Shown: in pieces, positions 17,190 to 25,119 of the stretch
How positions within the stretch are numbered: the first letter of the stretch is position 1
Layout of the letters: every line of letters begins with the position of its first letter
DNA from: a virus
Length of the DNA: 64,000 bases
Reading direction: 5' to 3' (one strand)
Virus record (IMG/VR): IMGVR_UViG_3300028800_000061
Location: 95,824-159,823 of that record
Made by a program: the position numbers and the translations under genes
Notes under the pieces: model-generated
What the model saw: only the letters and a program-made list of their open reading frames with translations
Told to the model about the DNA's origin: nothing
The model's database searches: none

Positions 17190-18383
17190 GTGCGCACTGT
17201 GGACGATGCGGAACTCAAAACCAGGTACTTGCACGGTGAGGCAGTCGGTGTCATAGCTGCTGCCGCCGGGATGAGCAGAAAGAAGCTGCGGCACAGGCTG
17301 ATAAGCCTCGATGTACCTCTCCGTGCCAGGACCGAGCTGATCGTGCAGCGTGCCCGGCAACTCGACGGGACTGATACCGACGCCCGCTATACCGCCGGAG
17401 CGGGAATCGCCGAGCTTGCTGTCGATCTCACCGCCGAGCTCGGCGTGCACATCAGCGAAGGGGTTGTCCGCACATGGCTTGAAATGCGGGATGTTCCCCT
17501 CCGGGGCCGGTCAGCAGCAGCGAAACTTGCCTCCACTGCCCGGACCCGTGAGCAGCGCATGGAAATGACCGCCGCGGCGCGTGCGAGCACCCGGGGAATC
17601 CCCGTGCCGATCGAACGGCGACTGGCGGCCGCTATCGGCAGGGAGAACCCGCGGCCGGGAAGCTTGCCTCCCGCGAACCGGGATCTGGCGCAAATCCTGC
17701 AGCGGTCCGGCCGGAGAGTTACCACGCTCAAAGCCGCTGGGCCGTACAGCATTCCCGTTGCGACCGGCACCACGGGCATCGACCTGACCGCCAAAAGCAC
17801 CGAGTGGATGCTGCGCGTACGCGGCCCGCGCTTGAGGTACCTGCTCGAAACCGGATGGGATGTCCTGTTCCTCCGCGTCATGTCGACCAGGTTCCCGATC
17901 CCGCCCGCGATGGCAGATCTGGTTTTCGACCGGCTCGCATGGCGCGACGGGCACCCGGACTCCCCACGCCGGTTCATGGTGATCGACCGGAACGGCCAGA
18001 TCATCCGGCAAGGATTCGCAGACGACTTGCCGCCATCCAACCTGGGTGCCACATCACGGATGATGCGTAAGCAGGACTGCGGCAGCCAGTTAGATGACAT
18101 CCGCCGGCATCATCGACTGCCCGGTGTCTCCCGGGTACAAGGAGCACCGGCAGTTCGGGTGAGCCGGCGGCTGATCATCACCGGAGGGAAACTCATCCCC
18201 TACCGGGATCAGCCCGGCCGCCTCGTTGCCATCGCACACGGCGCACACCGTTGCGTCCCCAGCGGTGGCCCATCCGACCGCCGCGATCCTGGCCTGCTGG
18301 TAGTACGCCAGCGCCGCCAAGGACATCGACCAGGTCACCTCGGTCTGGGTCACGACCAGGGCGGCAGGCTCATTTCCGAGTAG
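17190..18383 (+). CDS. Putative free-standing homing endonuclease (HTH + VSR-like fold), rightward insertion
   Basis: This is the only rightward gene in the structural block. The 397-aa product starts at GTG 17190 (AGGAAC upstream). Residues 1-130 hold HTH-like repeats (YLHGEAVGVIAAAAGMSRKKLRHRL; LTAELGVHISEGVVRTWLEM). Residues about 165-290 follow the layout of VSR-like (EDxHD-type) homing enzymes: AAGPYSIPVATG, then GIDLTAKSTEW, then RLRYLLETGWDVLFLRV. The usual catalytic His positions are not obvious, so it may be inactive or divergent. The last 98 codons run antisense through the end of the MuF region, so the true C-terminus may be an accidental read-through. Confidence 0.55.
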   Translation: MRTVDDAELKTRYLHGEAVGVIAAAAGMSRKKLRHRLISLDVPLRARTELIVQRARQLDGTDTDARYTAGAGIAELAVDLTAELGVHISEGVVRTWLEMRDVPLRGRSAAAKLASTARTREQRMEMTAAARASTRGIPVPIERRLAAAIGRENPRPGSLPPANRDLAQILQRSGRRVTTLKAAGPYSIPVATGTTGIDLTAKSTEWMLRVRGPRLRYLLETGWDVLFLRVMSTRFPIPPAMADLVFDRLAWRDGHPDSPRRFMVIDRNGQIIRQGFADDLPPSNLGATSRMMRKQDCGSQLDDIRRHHRLPGVSRVQGAPAVRVSRRLIITGGKLIPYRDQPGRLVAIAHGAHRCVPSGGPSDRRDPGLLVVRQRRQGHRPGHLGLGHDQGGRLISE

Positions 18384-18830
18384 CCCATCGAGTACGCCAG
18401 TGAGTTGCCCTGCGGTGAGCCCACCCGCAACCGCAGCGAGAAGGGCTTGCTCCAGCCGTGTCACCCGCGTTGCCACCAGGCCGCCCACCCGCCGGTCACC
18501 CTCGTCAAGGATCGACTGCAGTGAGCTGTCCGGCGCGTCCAGGTCGATGCTGGTGATCTGGACGGCCGAGTTCCGGCCGAGCCGCCAGCCGTCCGCCCAC
18601 AACTCCCGCATGATCCTGGTGAGCGCCACAGTTAGCGCTGCGGTAACCCCGGTTCGTTGCAGGTACCGTTTCGGGCCACGCGGCCGCGCTGCTGCACCTG
18701 CCCCGTTGCCGCTAGCCAGCCACCCGGCAGCGAAATCGGCGGGCAAAACGCCCTGCAGTTCCCTGGCGAGCCGGCCAGCGTACTGGGCTGCTAGCTGCCG
18801 GTCCCGCTCCCACCCGGGCCAGTCAGGGCT
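18090..18830 (-). CDS. MuF-like minor head protein domain, read by -1 frameshift from the portal gene
   Basis: This frame (246 codons) has the MuF / SPP1 gp7 character: a helical start (WERDRQLAAQYAGRLAREL), then VVTQTEVTWSMSLAALAYY, then CAVCDGNE and FPSGDDQPPAHPNCRCSL, the usual C-terminal metal-binding signature. It has no plausible start before a TTG at 18746, well inside the conserved region. It opens exactly at CCCAAAA in the portal gene, so it is most likely made as a portal-MuF fusion (823 + 246 residues). MuF proteins ride in the head with the portal. Confidence 0.75.
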   Translation of the reverse strand, partial: SPDWPGWERDRQLAAQYAGRLARELQGVLPADFAAGWLASGNGAGAAARPRGPKRYLQRTGVTAALTVALTRIMRELWADGWRLGRNSAVQITSIDLDAPDSSLQSILDEGDRRVGGLVATRVTRLEQALLAAVAGGLTAGQLTGVLDGLLGNEPAALVVTQTEVTWSMSLAALAYYQQARIAAVGWATAGDATVCAVCDGNEAAGLIPVGDEFPSGDDQPPAHPNCRCSLYPGDTGQSMMPADVI

Positions 18831-21298
18831 TTTGGGCTGCCATCATCCCCGCCACCCTTGTTGAGCTTGGCCCGGTTCATCGCCCCGTCCCACGGCCCGG
18901 TGTCCGTGCCCACAACACCGACCCATGCGAGGGTGCTTGTTTTGCCTGCCCGTTTGAGAGCGAGAGTCCGGTGCCAGCCGTCAGCGATCTCGTACTTCGC
19001 CTGGCCGGGTACTTTCACCAGCACGACCGGCGCGAGTTGCGTCCCGGCCCGGATGGATGCGGCGATCGCTTCTACTTTCGCCGGGTTGCGTGCACCGCCC
19101 GGGCGGCGGGCCATCTCGATCCGGGACAGTGCCACGGATACCGGCCCATGCCACCGTGCATCTTTGACCCACTCCAGCACGGCGGCCGGGTAGTGCCGTG
19201 CCAGGTACGCGTACACCTCATGTGTCAGATCGGCGTGGCTGGTCTGCGCCGCGATCTCTGCTGTGCTCTTGGTGCTCAGCATCGACCGGGCTACATCGCA
19301 CACCTGATCGGCGGTCAAGCCCTTGCCCAGGTCCTCCTCGATGCTGGCGAGCAGTGCAGCGGGCAGATCTTGCGGCGCCCACCCGGTGACTGTGCCGCCT
19401 TTGCGCAGGTGATTGCGCAGCAGATCCAGTTCTCGCAGTTGCCCTTTCCTCGCGGAGGTTGGAGTGGCGTTCGCGGAGCCGACCGCACCGGAGCGCGCAC
19501 CGGAGTGCGCCGGGGTGCCCCGGCCGGACTGGCTGACCGCGCCGCCGATTGCCCGCGGTGCCGGCTGCTGGGCGACCGTGGCGGGCCCCGCTGGTGGCGC
19601 CTGCTGCGGGGCGGTCGACGGGCCGCTTGTTCCTGCGATCTGCGCTGGATCCAGCGGTGCAGGTGTGGGCCGGGAGCCGGTGACCTGCGGTGCGGTCGGC
19701 GCACCAGCGAACGGGACGAAACCCTCGCGGACAGTCGCCCATCCAGGGTCGGAGGTGACAGGAAGGTTCCACGGGTCGCGGCCCAGCTCGACACGGGCCT
19801 CATCGACGGAGCACAATCCTGCGCTAATCTGCTCCACAAGAAGGGTTGTCAGAGTGGCGGCGTCTTCATCTTCTTCCAATCCTTCCCATTGCCACTCAAG
19901 GTCTTCCTGCCCGCACACATCTTGCAAGATCCTGTCGAATACCGCGGCCTTCAGCCACATTAGCAAGGGGACGGTTCCCTTGCGCTCCTGAATGTCCTGC
20001 CCGGCTTTCGCCATCTGGTTCGCCGCACCGACACTCTGGGTCGCGGAGACACGCGGTGAGATGCCCAGTTCCATGGGCATGACGGAGAACGCCATGCACA
20101 CCTGGGTCATGATGATCTCATCGAACTGGTCGGCCAGGCTCGCGGGCTTCTGCGGGTCCACTTTCGACCCGCCTGGGAGAACAATGATTTTGTGCTTCCA
20201 TGCTTGATCACCGGCAAGGGCATTCAGCGCGTCTTGAAGCTCCCGGATCTGCTGCGGGGTCATGTTCGTGTCACCCGGCGAAACGAACAGGCCAGGAATG
20301 GATCCCTCTTGGAAAAAGTTCAGCTGATACTGCTGCCGGTTCAACCCAGCCATGACCGGGATAATCGCCCGCTCAATGGGCGCCTGACCGTACGGTGTCC
20401 ACGTGCGGGCGGTGTACGGCAGGTACATCAGCTGATCGCCCCGGTACTCCGCGATGAGCCCGTCATCTGCGGTTTCCTCAACCAGCAGCGTCATCAGGTC
20501 CACACGCGGGACACCGTATTCGTATTGCTGATAGGCTGGGTTGGGCGGTGCTGGCACTCCGCCAAGCACATCCACCAGTGGCCGGATAAGTGTCCCGTCG
20601 ATAAGATCTAGCGCGGCCACGTTTGATCCGAGCAGGCCCTTGTTCCGCACTTTCGACGGGTGCACGTACAGCGCCAGGGCGTCGGTAACGAACACTTCCT
20701 CAAGCAACGCGTCGAACCATGAGGAAAAATCGCCGTAGCGCGGATCGGGCTGGCGGAAGAACTTGACAGCCTGCGCCCTGCGCTCCGCGAAGTCGGCCAT
20801 GCCGCTGTGCGAGCCCCGCAACGATTTCGCGGCGTCCCTTGTCAGGGCAATGTTCCACCCGACGCCACGCAACTCCGATTTGCGCAATTCGATGCACGCA
20901 CGGGCGACACTGTACAGGTCCGCGAGAGTCCGCAGAGTCTGGAAGTCGGCGAGCTTTCCAAGGCCTTCCGTGCCGGGCATGCCCATAGGCATGTCCCAGC
21001 CGATCGGGTACTGGAAGCGCCTTATCGGCGGCCTTTCCTCACCCGGTTCCGGAGTGTCAATCGGGACTGGCTCTATGGGGGCGAGCGGCCCGAACATGCC
21101 GGACAGGAATGTTCGCCAGTCTCGTGGCAGCCCGCCGTGCTGGCCGGCTGACCGGCCGGAGGTCCACTCGTTGTAAGAGGCAACGAGCGGGGACGGGCCC
21201 GGGCTGATCGACGGCGGTGTGACCGTGGCGAATCCGCCTGACCGGCCAGCGGCTGTCGCTTTCAGGGTGCGGGTGATGGCGCGCAGGTCCGTGGGCAC
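18791..21298 (-). CDS. Portal protein with ParB-like C-terminal domain
   Basis: The 835-aa product (GTG 21298) has an HK97-type portal core: YSVARACIELRKSELRGVGW, FSSWFDALLEEVFVTDALA, YGQAPIERAIIPVMAGLNRQ and FFQEGSIPGLFVSPG. Portals form the dodecameric DNA gate of the head. After a Pro/Ala-rich linker (about 550-640) the C-terminus carries a ParB/sulfiredoxin-like fold (PAKVEAIAASIRAGTQLAP, then YEIADGWHRTLALKRAG). This is unusual for a portal. The zero frame stops 12 codons after the slippery site CCCAAAA; a fraction of ribosomes probably continues into the MuF frame. Confidence 0.9.
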   Translation of the reverse strand: MPTDLRAITRTLKATAAGRSGGFATVTPPSISPGPSPLVASYNEWTSGRSAGQHGGLPRDWRTFLSGMFGPLAPIEPVPIDTPEPGEERPPIRRFQYPIGWDMPMGMPGTEGLGKLADFQTLRTLADLYSVARACIELRKSELRGVGWNIALTRDAAKSLRGSHSGMADFAERRAQAVKFFRQPDPRYGDFSSWFDALLEEVFVTDALALYVHPSKVRNKGLLGSNVAALDLIDGTLIRPLVDVLGGVPAPPNPAYQQYEYGVPRVDLMTLLVEETADDGLIAEYRGDQLMYLPYTARTWTPYGQAPIERAIIPVMAGLNRQQYQLNFFQEGSIPGLFVSPGDTNMTPQQIRELQDALNALAGDQAWKHKIIVLPGGSKVDPQKPASLADQFDEIIMTQVCMAFSVMPMELGISPRVSATQSVGAANQMAKAGQDIQERKGTVPLLMWLKAAVFDRILQDVCGQEDLEWQWEGLEEDEDAATLTTLLVEQISAGLCSVDEARVELGRDPWNLPVTSDPGWATVREGFVPFAGAPTAPQVTGSRPTPAPLDPAQIAGTSGPSTAPQQAPPAGPATVAQQPAPRAIGGAVSQSGRGTPAHSGARSGAVGSANATPTSARKGQLRELDLLRNHLRKGGTVTGWAPQDLPAALLASIEEDLGKGLTADQVCDVARSMLSTKSTAEIAAQTSHADLTHEVYAYLARHYPAAVLEWVKDARWHGPVSVALSRIEMARRPGGARNPAKVEAIAASIRAGTQLAPVVLVKVPGQAKYEIADGWHRTLALKRAGKTSTLAWVGVVGTDTGPWDGAMNRAKLNKGGGDDGSPKALTGPGGSGTGS
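18830..18836 (-). other. -1 slippery heptamer CCCAAAA at the portal/MuF junction
   Basis: The zero-frame codons are AGC CCA AAA GCC, which gives the canonical C CCA AAA site. The -1 frame is closed by a TGA a few codons upstream and open for 246 codons downstream. It is identical to the chaperone heptamer at 4748-4754. Confidence 0.65.
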
Positions 21299-21352
21299 AG
21301 GTCACCCCCCGCCCCTGTGCGTGCGTTGTTGCTGGTTTCGCGGGCAGGGGAG

Positions 21353-21392
21353 CTGGCAGGGCCTGCCGGTCAGCGGCGGCGGGCCCTGCCAG
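21353..21392 (-). terminator. Terminator hairpin between virion gene and portal
   Basis: An 11-bp stem (CTGGCAGGGCC / GGCCCTGCCAG) follows the stop of the 21402-21830 gene and precedes the portal gene. No T tract is seen. Confidence 0.55.
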
Positions 21393-21401
21393 GTCGTCAG
21401 G

Positions 21402-21830
21402 TCAGAGCGAGAGCATCCAGGAGATGCCGTACACCGTGTTGGCCTGCGAGTCGGACGGTGATGTGATCGACACCGAGAACCCGGTCGCGGAGACGACAGT
21501 CACCGCCGGGCTCTTAGCGGCGACAGCTGAGGTGGTCGACGCGATGACCACGATTGGCACTGCGGGCAGTGTGGTGCCGAACGTGACCGCGACCAGTACG
21601 CCGGTCGCTGACGATGTGCCCGTGCCAGCGGTCAGGCTGCCCCTGGTGATCGTTGAGCCTGCCGCCACGACTGGGGATGGCGGGGCTGAGCCCGCTCCCG
21701 CGCCCGCGGCCGCGGTGACAGTGGTTGAGTCCCATGGGGAGTAGCCCCACTCGGCGGCGGTCGTACTGGTCGCAACAAGGTACTGGCCTTGTGCGGGAAC
21801 TCCGTAGGGGACGGCTACTGCGGTGCCCAT
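21402..21830 (-). CDS. Beta-rich virion protein (possible fibre or decoration protein)
   Basis: The 142-aa product (MGTAVAVPYGVPAQGQYLVA) is Ser/Thr/Ala/Val-rich with a C-terminal GFSVSITSPSDSQANTVYGISWMLSL. That end resembles receptor-binding or fibre-tip domains (H-type lectin-like) more than a soluble enzyme. It lies upstream of the portal gene, unusually far from other tail genes. Confidence 0.55.
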   Translation of the reverse strand: MGTAVAVPYGVPAQGQYLVATSTTAAEWGYSPWDSTTVTAAAGAGAGSAPPSPVVAAGSTITRGSLTAGTGTSSATGVLVAVTFGTTLPAVPIVVIASTTSAVAAKSPAVTVVSATGFSVSITSPSDSQANTVYGISWMLSL

Positions 21831-21925
21831 ATGACTCCTTCTGCCCGCGCGCTCGCGGGCGGGATGGTTGACCTGATTTGGTGATCACAGTGGGCATGCA
21901 GGTGAGAGCGGTCGGCAGCCTGTGG

Positions 21926-22150
21926 CTACGCGGTAGCGAGGATGAGCCCGCCGAGGCACGTTTCGGCGTGGTGGCGGCGCTCGGCGAGCAGCTCGGTGAA
22001 CTGGCGTTTGCTGTTGGCTGTGCGCTGCCATCCGCACCACCGCTGCCCCTCGTGGCAGAGCAGGACGAACGGCAGCCGGATCGGCGGGCCGGCGACTTGC
22101 CCGTCCGTAAGCGATGCCGGGCTGATAGTGATATCGGAAGGTGCCGTCAT
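21926..22150 (-). CDS. Small hypothetical protein, 74 aa
   Basis: The product (MTAPSDITISPASLTDGQVA, then LPFVLLCHEGQRWCGW) contains paired Cys/His/Trp residues that might form a small metal site. It starts at an ATG overlapping the upstream stop. The function is unknown. Confidence 0.6.
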   Translation of the reverse strand: MTAPSDITISPASLTDGQVAGPPIRLPFVLLCHEGQRWCGWQRTANSKRQFTELLAERRHHAETCLGGLILATA

Positions 22151-22422
22151 CGTGGCATCCCGCACCCGTCAGTGAACTTGATTGTCGTGCCGTACTCGGG
22201 ATGGCCGTGGACCGCATAGAAATCATCCCAGCAGGCCCACACCGAGTGGCTTTTGAACTGGGTGCACCACCGGAGGACCACAGTGCCGTCCGAGAAGATG
22301 GCACCCTCGTAGTCGGGTGAGTGCCCGCTGTTGGTGATGCCCGCGGCCTCGTATTCGGGGGGCGGCTCGGGCCGGTAACCGGCGAACGATCGCGGGTACG
22401 TGTATGTCCTGGTGTAGGTCAC
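22147..22422 (-). CDS. Small hypothetical protein, 91 aa
   Basis: The product begins VTYTRTYTYPRSFAGY (GTG, overlapping the previous stop as GTGA). It has a central FSDGTVVLRWCTQFKSHSVW strand-rich part. This pattern (GTVVLRW) recurs in small actinophage orphans. The function is unknown. Confidence 0.6.
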   Translation of the reverse strand: MTYTRTYTYPRSFAGYRPEPPPEYEAAGITNSGHSPDYEGAIFSDGTVVLRWCTQFKSHSVWACWDDFYAVHGHPEYGTTIKFTDGCGMPR

Positions 22423-22664
22423 GCTGTCTCTTCCGGTTCGGGTGGGAGGGCGTCGGGCCACATGAGGCCGTCTTGCGGCCACCGGCCGTCTGGCCAGAAC
22501 TCGACGGCTGCGAGGGTGCCGTTCTGGTGGAATTCGATCCGGCGGATTCTGGGGCAGGCCCGGGCGTGCGCGGCGCCGCAGTGATCGCACCTGCTGGCCC
22601 GGTACTGGGCCCACATGGCGCGGATCTCATCGGGTGCATATGACTGCCCGGTATCAGCCGCCAC
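22419..22664 (-). CDS. Small Cys-containing hypothetical protein, 81 aa
   Basis: The GTG-started product (MAADTGQSYAPDEIRAMW) has CDHCGAAHARAC, a likely zinc site, then RIRRIEFHQNGTLAAVEFW. It is the first gene of the leftward module and starts back to back with the operator-controlled rightward gene at 22727. The function is unknown. Confidence 0.6.
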   Translation of the reverse strand: MAADTGQSYAPDEIRAMWAQYRASRCDHCGAAHARACPRIRRIEFHQNGTLAAVEFWPDGRWPQDGLMWPDALPPEPEETA

Positions 22665-22678
22665 AACTTCAAATGGTG

Positions 22679-22727
22679 TTGACAGTGTCCGCCAGTTTCG
22701 GTAGGTTTGTCCGTATGACTAGGACAA
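22679..22727 (+). promoter_or_regulatory. Promoter with 21-bp operator dyad
   Basis: TTGACA (22679-22684), 17-nt spacer, TAGGTT (22702-22707), then operator TTGTCC-N9-GGACAA (22707-22727) overlapping the -10 end and the expected start of transcription. This is the cleanest copy of an element found at twelve places in the window. Confidence 0.8.
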
Positions 22728-23182
22728 TGTTGGATATGAGGTCAGCGCTGGTCCCACTCACGCAACTCCGCGAGATCCAGGGCTGCGCCGGCTCTGGCGG
22801 CATGGTCCGCTCGGAGTGGCGTAACCAAAGCAGACTGCGGGCGGGGCAGCTTGTCCGCCGGGACGGCTGGTGGCAGGTCATCACCGGCATGAGCCTGGAC
22901 AAGCTGGGCGGCGGCCACCGTGTCCAGTTGCTCAGCGCGGACGGCGAGCGGACCAGCGTCCGCCTGCTGCGCTGCGACGGCCTTGAGGTCCGCACCGACA
23001 CCCGCATCGACCGGGCGACCCTGCAGCTCGCTGAGCGCGGCACGGATACCCGTGGCGTCTTCCACCGCTCCCGCAGCCGGGAGCGCGCCCGGGCAGTCCG
23101 CATTGAACGGCGGCAGAAGCCCTGGCGGAACGGTCACAGGGAGCGCGATCCGGGTCCGTGGCTGTGGGATATGTCAGCCTGA
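22727..23182 (+). CDS. Hypothetical protein under operator control
   Basis: The 151-aa product starts at ATG 22727 (MLDMRSALVPLTQL) or ATG 22736. No ribosome site precedes either, and the promoter start point is only about 13 nt upstream, so the mRNA may be nearly leaderless. The core (LVRRDGWWQVITGMS, GGHRVQLLSADGERTSVRLLR) looks like a small beta-barrel. The C-terminus is strongly basic (RSRSRERARAVRIERRQK). The function is unknown. Confidence 0.6.
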   Translation: MLDMRSALVPLTQLREIQGCAGSGGMVRSEWRNQSRLRAGQLVRRDGWWQVITGMSLDKLGGGHRVQLLSADGERTSVRLLRCDGLEVRTDTRIDRATLQLAERGTDTRGVFHRSRSRERARAVRIERRQKPWRNGHRERDPGPWLWDMSA

Positions 23183-23230
23183 CATCCTGGGACTATTCCC
23201 CAGCCCCCGACCGCAGAGGAAACACGCTAA

Positions 23231-23548
23231 GTGACGTTCATCGAGTGCTCGTGGGATACGACTGTCAAGTCGACACTCCGCATCGATCTGAGCGATGCCC
23301 GGGATGTCATTGAGCAGTTGCCCGGCGGGGGATCCGGCAGCGTGGAGCGCAAAGCCATGCTGCTACGGGTGATCGACAGGATGCTCACCCCCGGCACATT
23401 CATCGCTCCCAGCGATGTCCGGTTCGTCGCCCGAGCTATTGCTGACGCAAAGGATGCGATGATCGCGCACTTGCGCGATCCCGGCCGCTACCGCAGTGAA
23501 GTAACTTTCGGCCCTCACGCCCTGGCCGCAGAACTGATCGAAGAGTAA
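23231..23548 (+). CDS. Hypothetical protein, 105 aa
   Basis: The GTG-started product (MTFIECSWDTTVKSTLRIDL) is soluble, with a helical DVRFVARAIADAKDAMIAHL segment. It follows the operator-controlled gene and is probably co-transcribed, ending before a strong hairpin. No family is recognised. Confidence 0.6.
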   Translation: MTFIECSWDTTVKSTLRIDLSDARDVIEQLPGGGSGSVERKAMLLRVIDRMLTPGTFIAPSDVRFVARAIADAKDAMIAHLRDPGRYRSEVTFGPHALAAELIEE

Positions 23549-23563
23549 CGCTCGCCGGGGAGC

Positions 23564-23618
23564 ATGGAAGGCGCCAGCCTGAGTGGCCTGGATTTACCAG
23601 GCAGGCGGCGCCTTCCAT
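23564..23618. terminator. Bidirectional terminator between convergent gene groups
   Basis: A perfect 12-bp stem (ATGGAAGGCGCC / GGCGCCTTCCAT) separates the rightward pair at 22.7-23.5 kb from the leftward genes ending at 23767. Confidence 0.65.
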
Positions 23619-23639
23619 GTTGCGGGGTCACGTGGCCGG

Positions 23640-23745
23640 GGACCTGGCAGAGATGGTCAAGTAAGGGGGAACCAGCCCTGCCAGTGTGCGAGCCCCCGGT
23701 TAAAACCTTGGTAGGAGATGGTGCGCCGGCTCGCACTGCCCACCC
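23640..23745. other. Structured intergenic segment without a gene
   Basis: Between the terminator and the next gene lie two inverted repeats: CTGGCAG/CTGCCAG and GTGCGAGCC/GGCTCGCAC (9 bp, large loop). No reading frame or tRNA fits. It may encode a small RNA or simply be a second terminator region. Confidence 0.3.
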
Positions 23746-23766
23746 ATATGTGCCGTTAATACCCGT

Positions 23767-23886
23767 TCAGTGGTGATGTGTAAACACGGTGACCACCAGC
23801 AGGATGAACGTGATGGCCAGCCACAGCAACGCCAGCCACAGAAACCACGATCCCAGCCGGGACAAAATGCGGCCCAGATCTCTCAC
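23767..23886 (-). CDS. Single-pass membrane peptide, 39 aa
   Basis: The GTG at 23886 overlaps the preceding stop (GTGA). The product reads VRDLGRILSRLGSWFLWLAL then a long hydrophobic run ending TVFTHHH. One transmembrane helix with a basic inside end is clear. It could be a holin-like or other membrane peptide; there is no lysis context in this window. Confidence 0.55.
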   Translation of the reverse strand: MRDLGRILSRLGSWFLWLALLWLAITFILLVVTVFTHHH

Positions 23887-24158
23887 TGCTTCTCACCTGG
23901 CACAGGCGGCGGCACCCACCCCATCGCTTTCAGCGCTTTCTCAGTTGCCTTATCCACCACGACCCGGGATTGAACGCCGATGTCGAACGCGTCGAGCGGA
24001 AGCAGCGCCACCTTCAGTACCGGCACCTCATCCGCTGCGAGCGTCAACGACGCCTTCACCACGGTGCGCAACTCGAAACCGTCCACCCGGATCACCGGGT
24101 GCGCGGCCTGGCCGGAGATCTCCACCTTGTGCGCGGGCATCTCGTGCTGGGATATCAC
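23883..24158 (-). CDS. Hypothetical protein, 91 aa
   Basis: Start GTG 24158 overlaps the upstream stop. The product (VISQHEMPAHKVEI, then VIRVDGFELRTVVKASLTLA, ending KALKAMGWVPPPVPGEKQ) looks like a small beta-rich protein followed by a tail. An alternative ATG lies 6 codons downstream. The function is unknown. Confidence 0.6.
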   Translation of the reverse strand: MISQHEMPAHKVEISGQAAHPVIRVDGFELRTVVKASLTLAADEVPVLKVALLPLDAFDIGVQSRVVVDKATEKALKAMGWVPPPVPGEKQ

Positions 24159-24415
24159 GCTGGCGCAACCCACGGCTTGTCGACCGGGATGTGCGGGCGC
24201 AGCCCGCACCACTGCCCGTACGGCGCGCTGATCTCCTGCGGATCCAGCCGGGCCAGGGACCAGCCCGCCTGAAAGTACGCCGAGGTGTCCTTGGTGAATT
24301 GCTCAAGATGCTCCGCGCTCTCCGGCTCGAACGCCGGGATCACCTTGACCACGGATCTCGTGATCGGATTGACGATCCGTGTCACGGGGGTACCGGGGAT
24401 GAAATCGAGAAGCAC
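24155..24415 (-). CDS. Hypothetical protein, 86 aa
   Basis: The GTG at 24415 has AAAGGA upstream. The product begins VLLDFIPGTPVTRIVNPITR and ends GQWCGLRPHIPVDKPWVAPA. It is coupled by overlap to its neighbour. No known family. Confidence 0.6.
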   Translation of the reverse strand: MLLDFIPGTPVTRIVNPITRSVVKVIPAFEPESAEHLEQFTKDTSAYFQAGWSLARLDPQEISAPYGQWCGLRPHIPVDKPWVAPA

Positions 24416-24450
24416 GCGCCAGTCCTTTCGTGGTGTAGGAAACCGGAGGG

Positions 24451-24771
24451 TCACGTGATGGTGAGGGTGCCGCCCTGCAGCACCGGTGTTTCCGGGGATG
24501 CCGAAATCTGGACCCAGATGTCGTACGTCCCTGTTGCGAGCGTCACAGTTCCGGCCGGACCGACAAGGCACTGCGCCAGGTAAATCCCAGGAGCTGTCGA
24601 TGTGTCCCACACAGCGGTTTTCCAGTCGCCGCTGCCGGGCGGGGCCCACGCCGCCATGAACGCCATCTTCACCGTGTCTGATGTCGGGTCGATTGCCGCA
24701 CCGGATTCGATTGCCTCAATCGGGACCTGGACGTACACAGTGGAGAGCACGGAGATAGTCACATTGGCCAC
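24451..24771 (-). CDS. Beta-rich hypothetical protein, 106 aa
   Basis: The start at GTG 24771 has AGGGGGGC upstream. The product (VANVTISVLSTVYVQVPIEA, then GTVTLATGTYDIWVQI, ending LQGGTLTIT) has the alternating pattern of an Ig-like or tail-associated beta-sandwich. It may be a minor virion protein. Confidence 0.6.
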   Translation of the reverse strand: MANVTISVLSTVYVQVPIEAIESGAAIDPTSDTVKMAFMAAWAPPGSGDWKTAVWDTSTAPGIYLAQCLVGPAGTVTLATGTYDIWVQISASPETPVLQGGTLTIT

Positions 24772-25119
24772 GCCGCGCCCCCCTGCTGGTGCCTGGTTTA
24801 AGCGGGACGAGCGCAGGACGCGGTAGCTGATGTGCGGGACCACCGAAAGGACGCAGTCCCTCCCGTGACCTTGGCTCCCTGCTGGCCCATGCCCATGGCG
24901 CAGCTGGGTGGCTTTAACGCCCGTCCCGGGTTGTGGTGGGGGGTCTTGGCGGGGGGTCGTGTGGGCGTCGCCCGGCACCAGATTTTGACGGCATAAGCCT
25001 GATGTGGTCGGCCCGAAGTGCAAAATTCAGGAAAGTTGCTCTAAGTAGCGAAATGGTTTGGCCGGTTACGGACAGTGGCCGGACACTGTGTGTAGTGGCC
25101 GGCCACTGTCCGTGATTGG

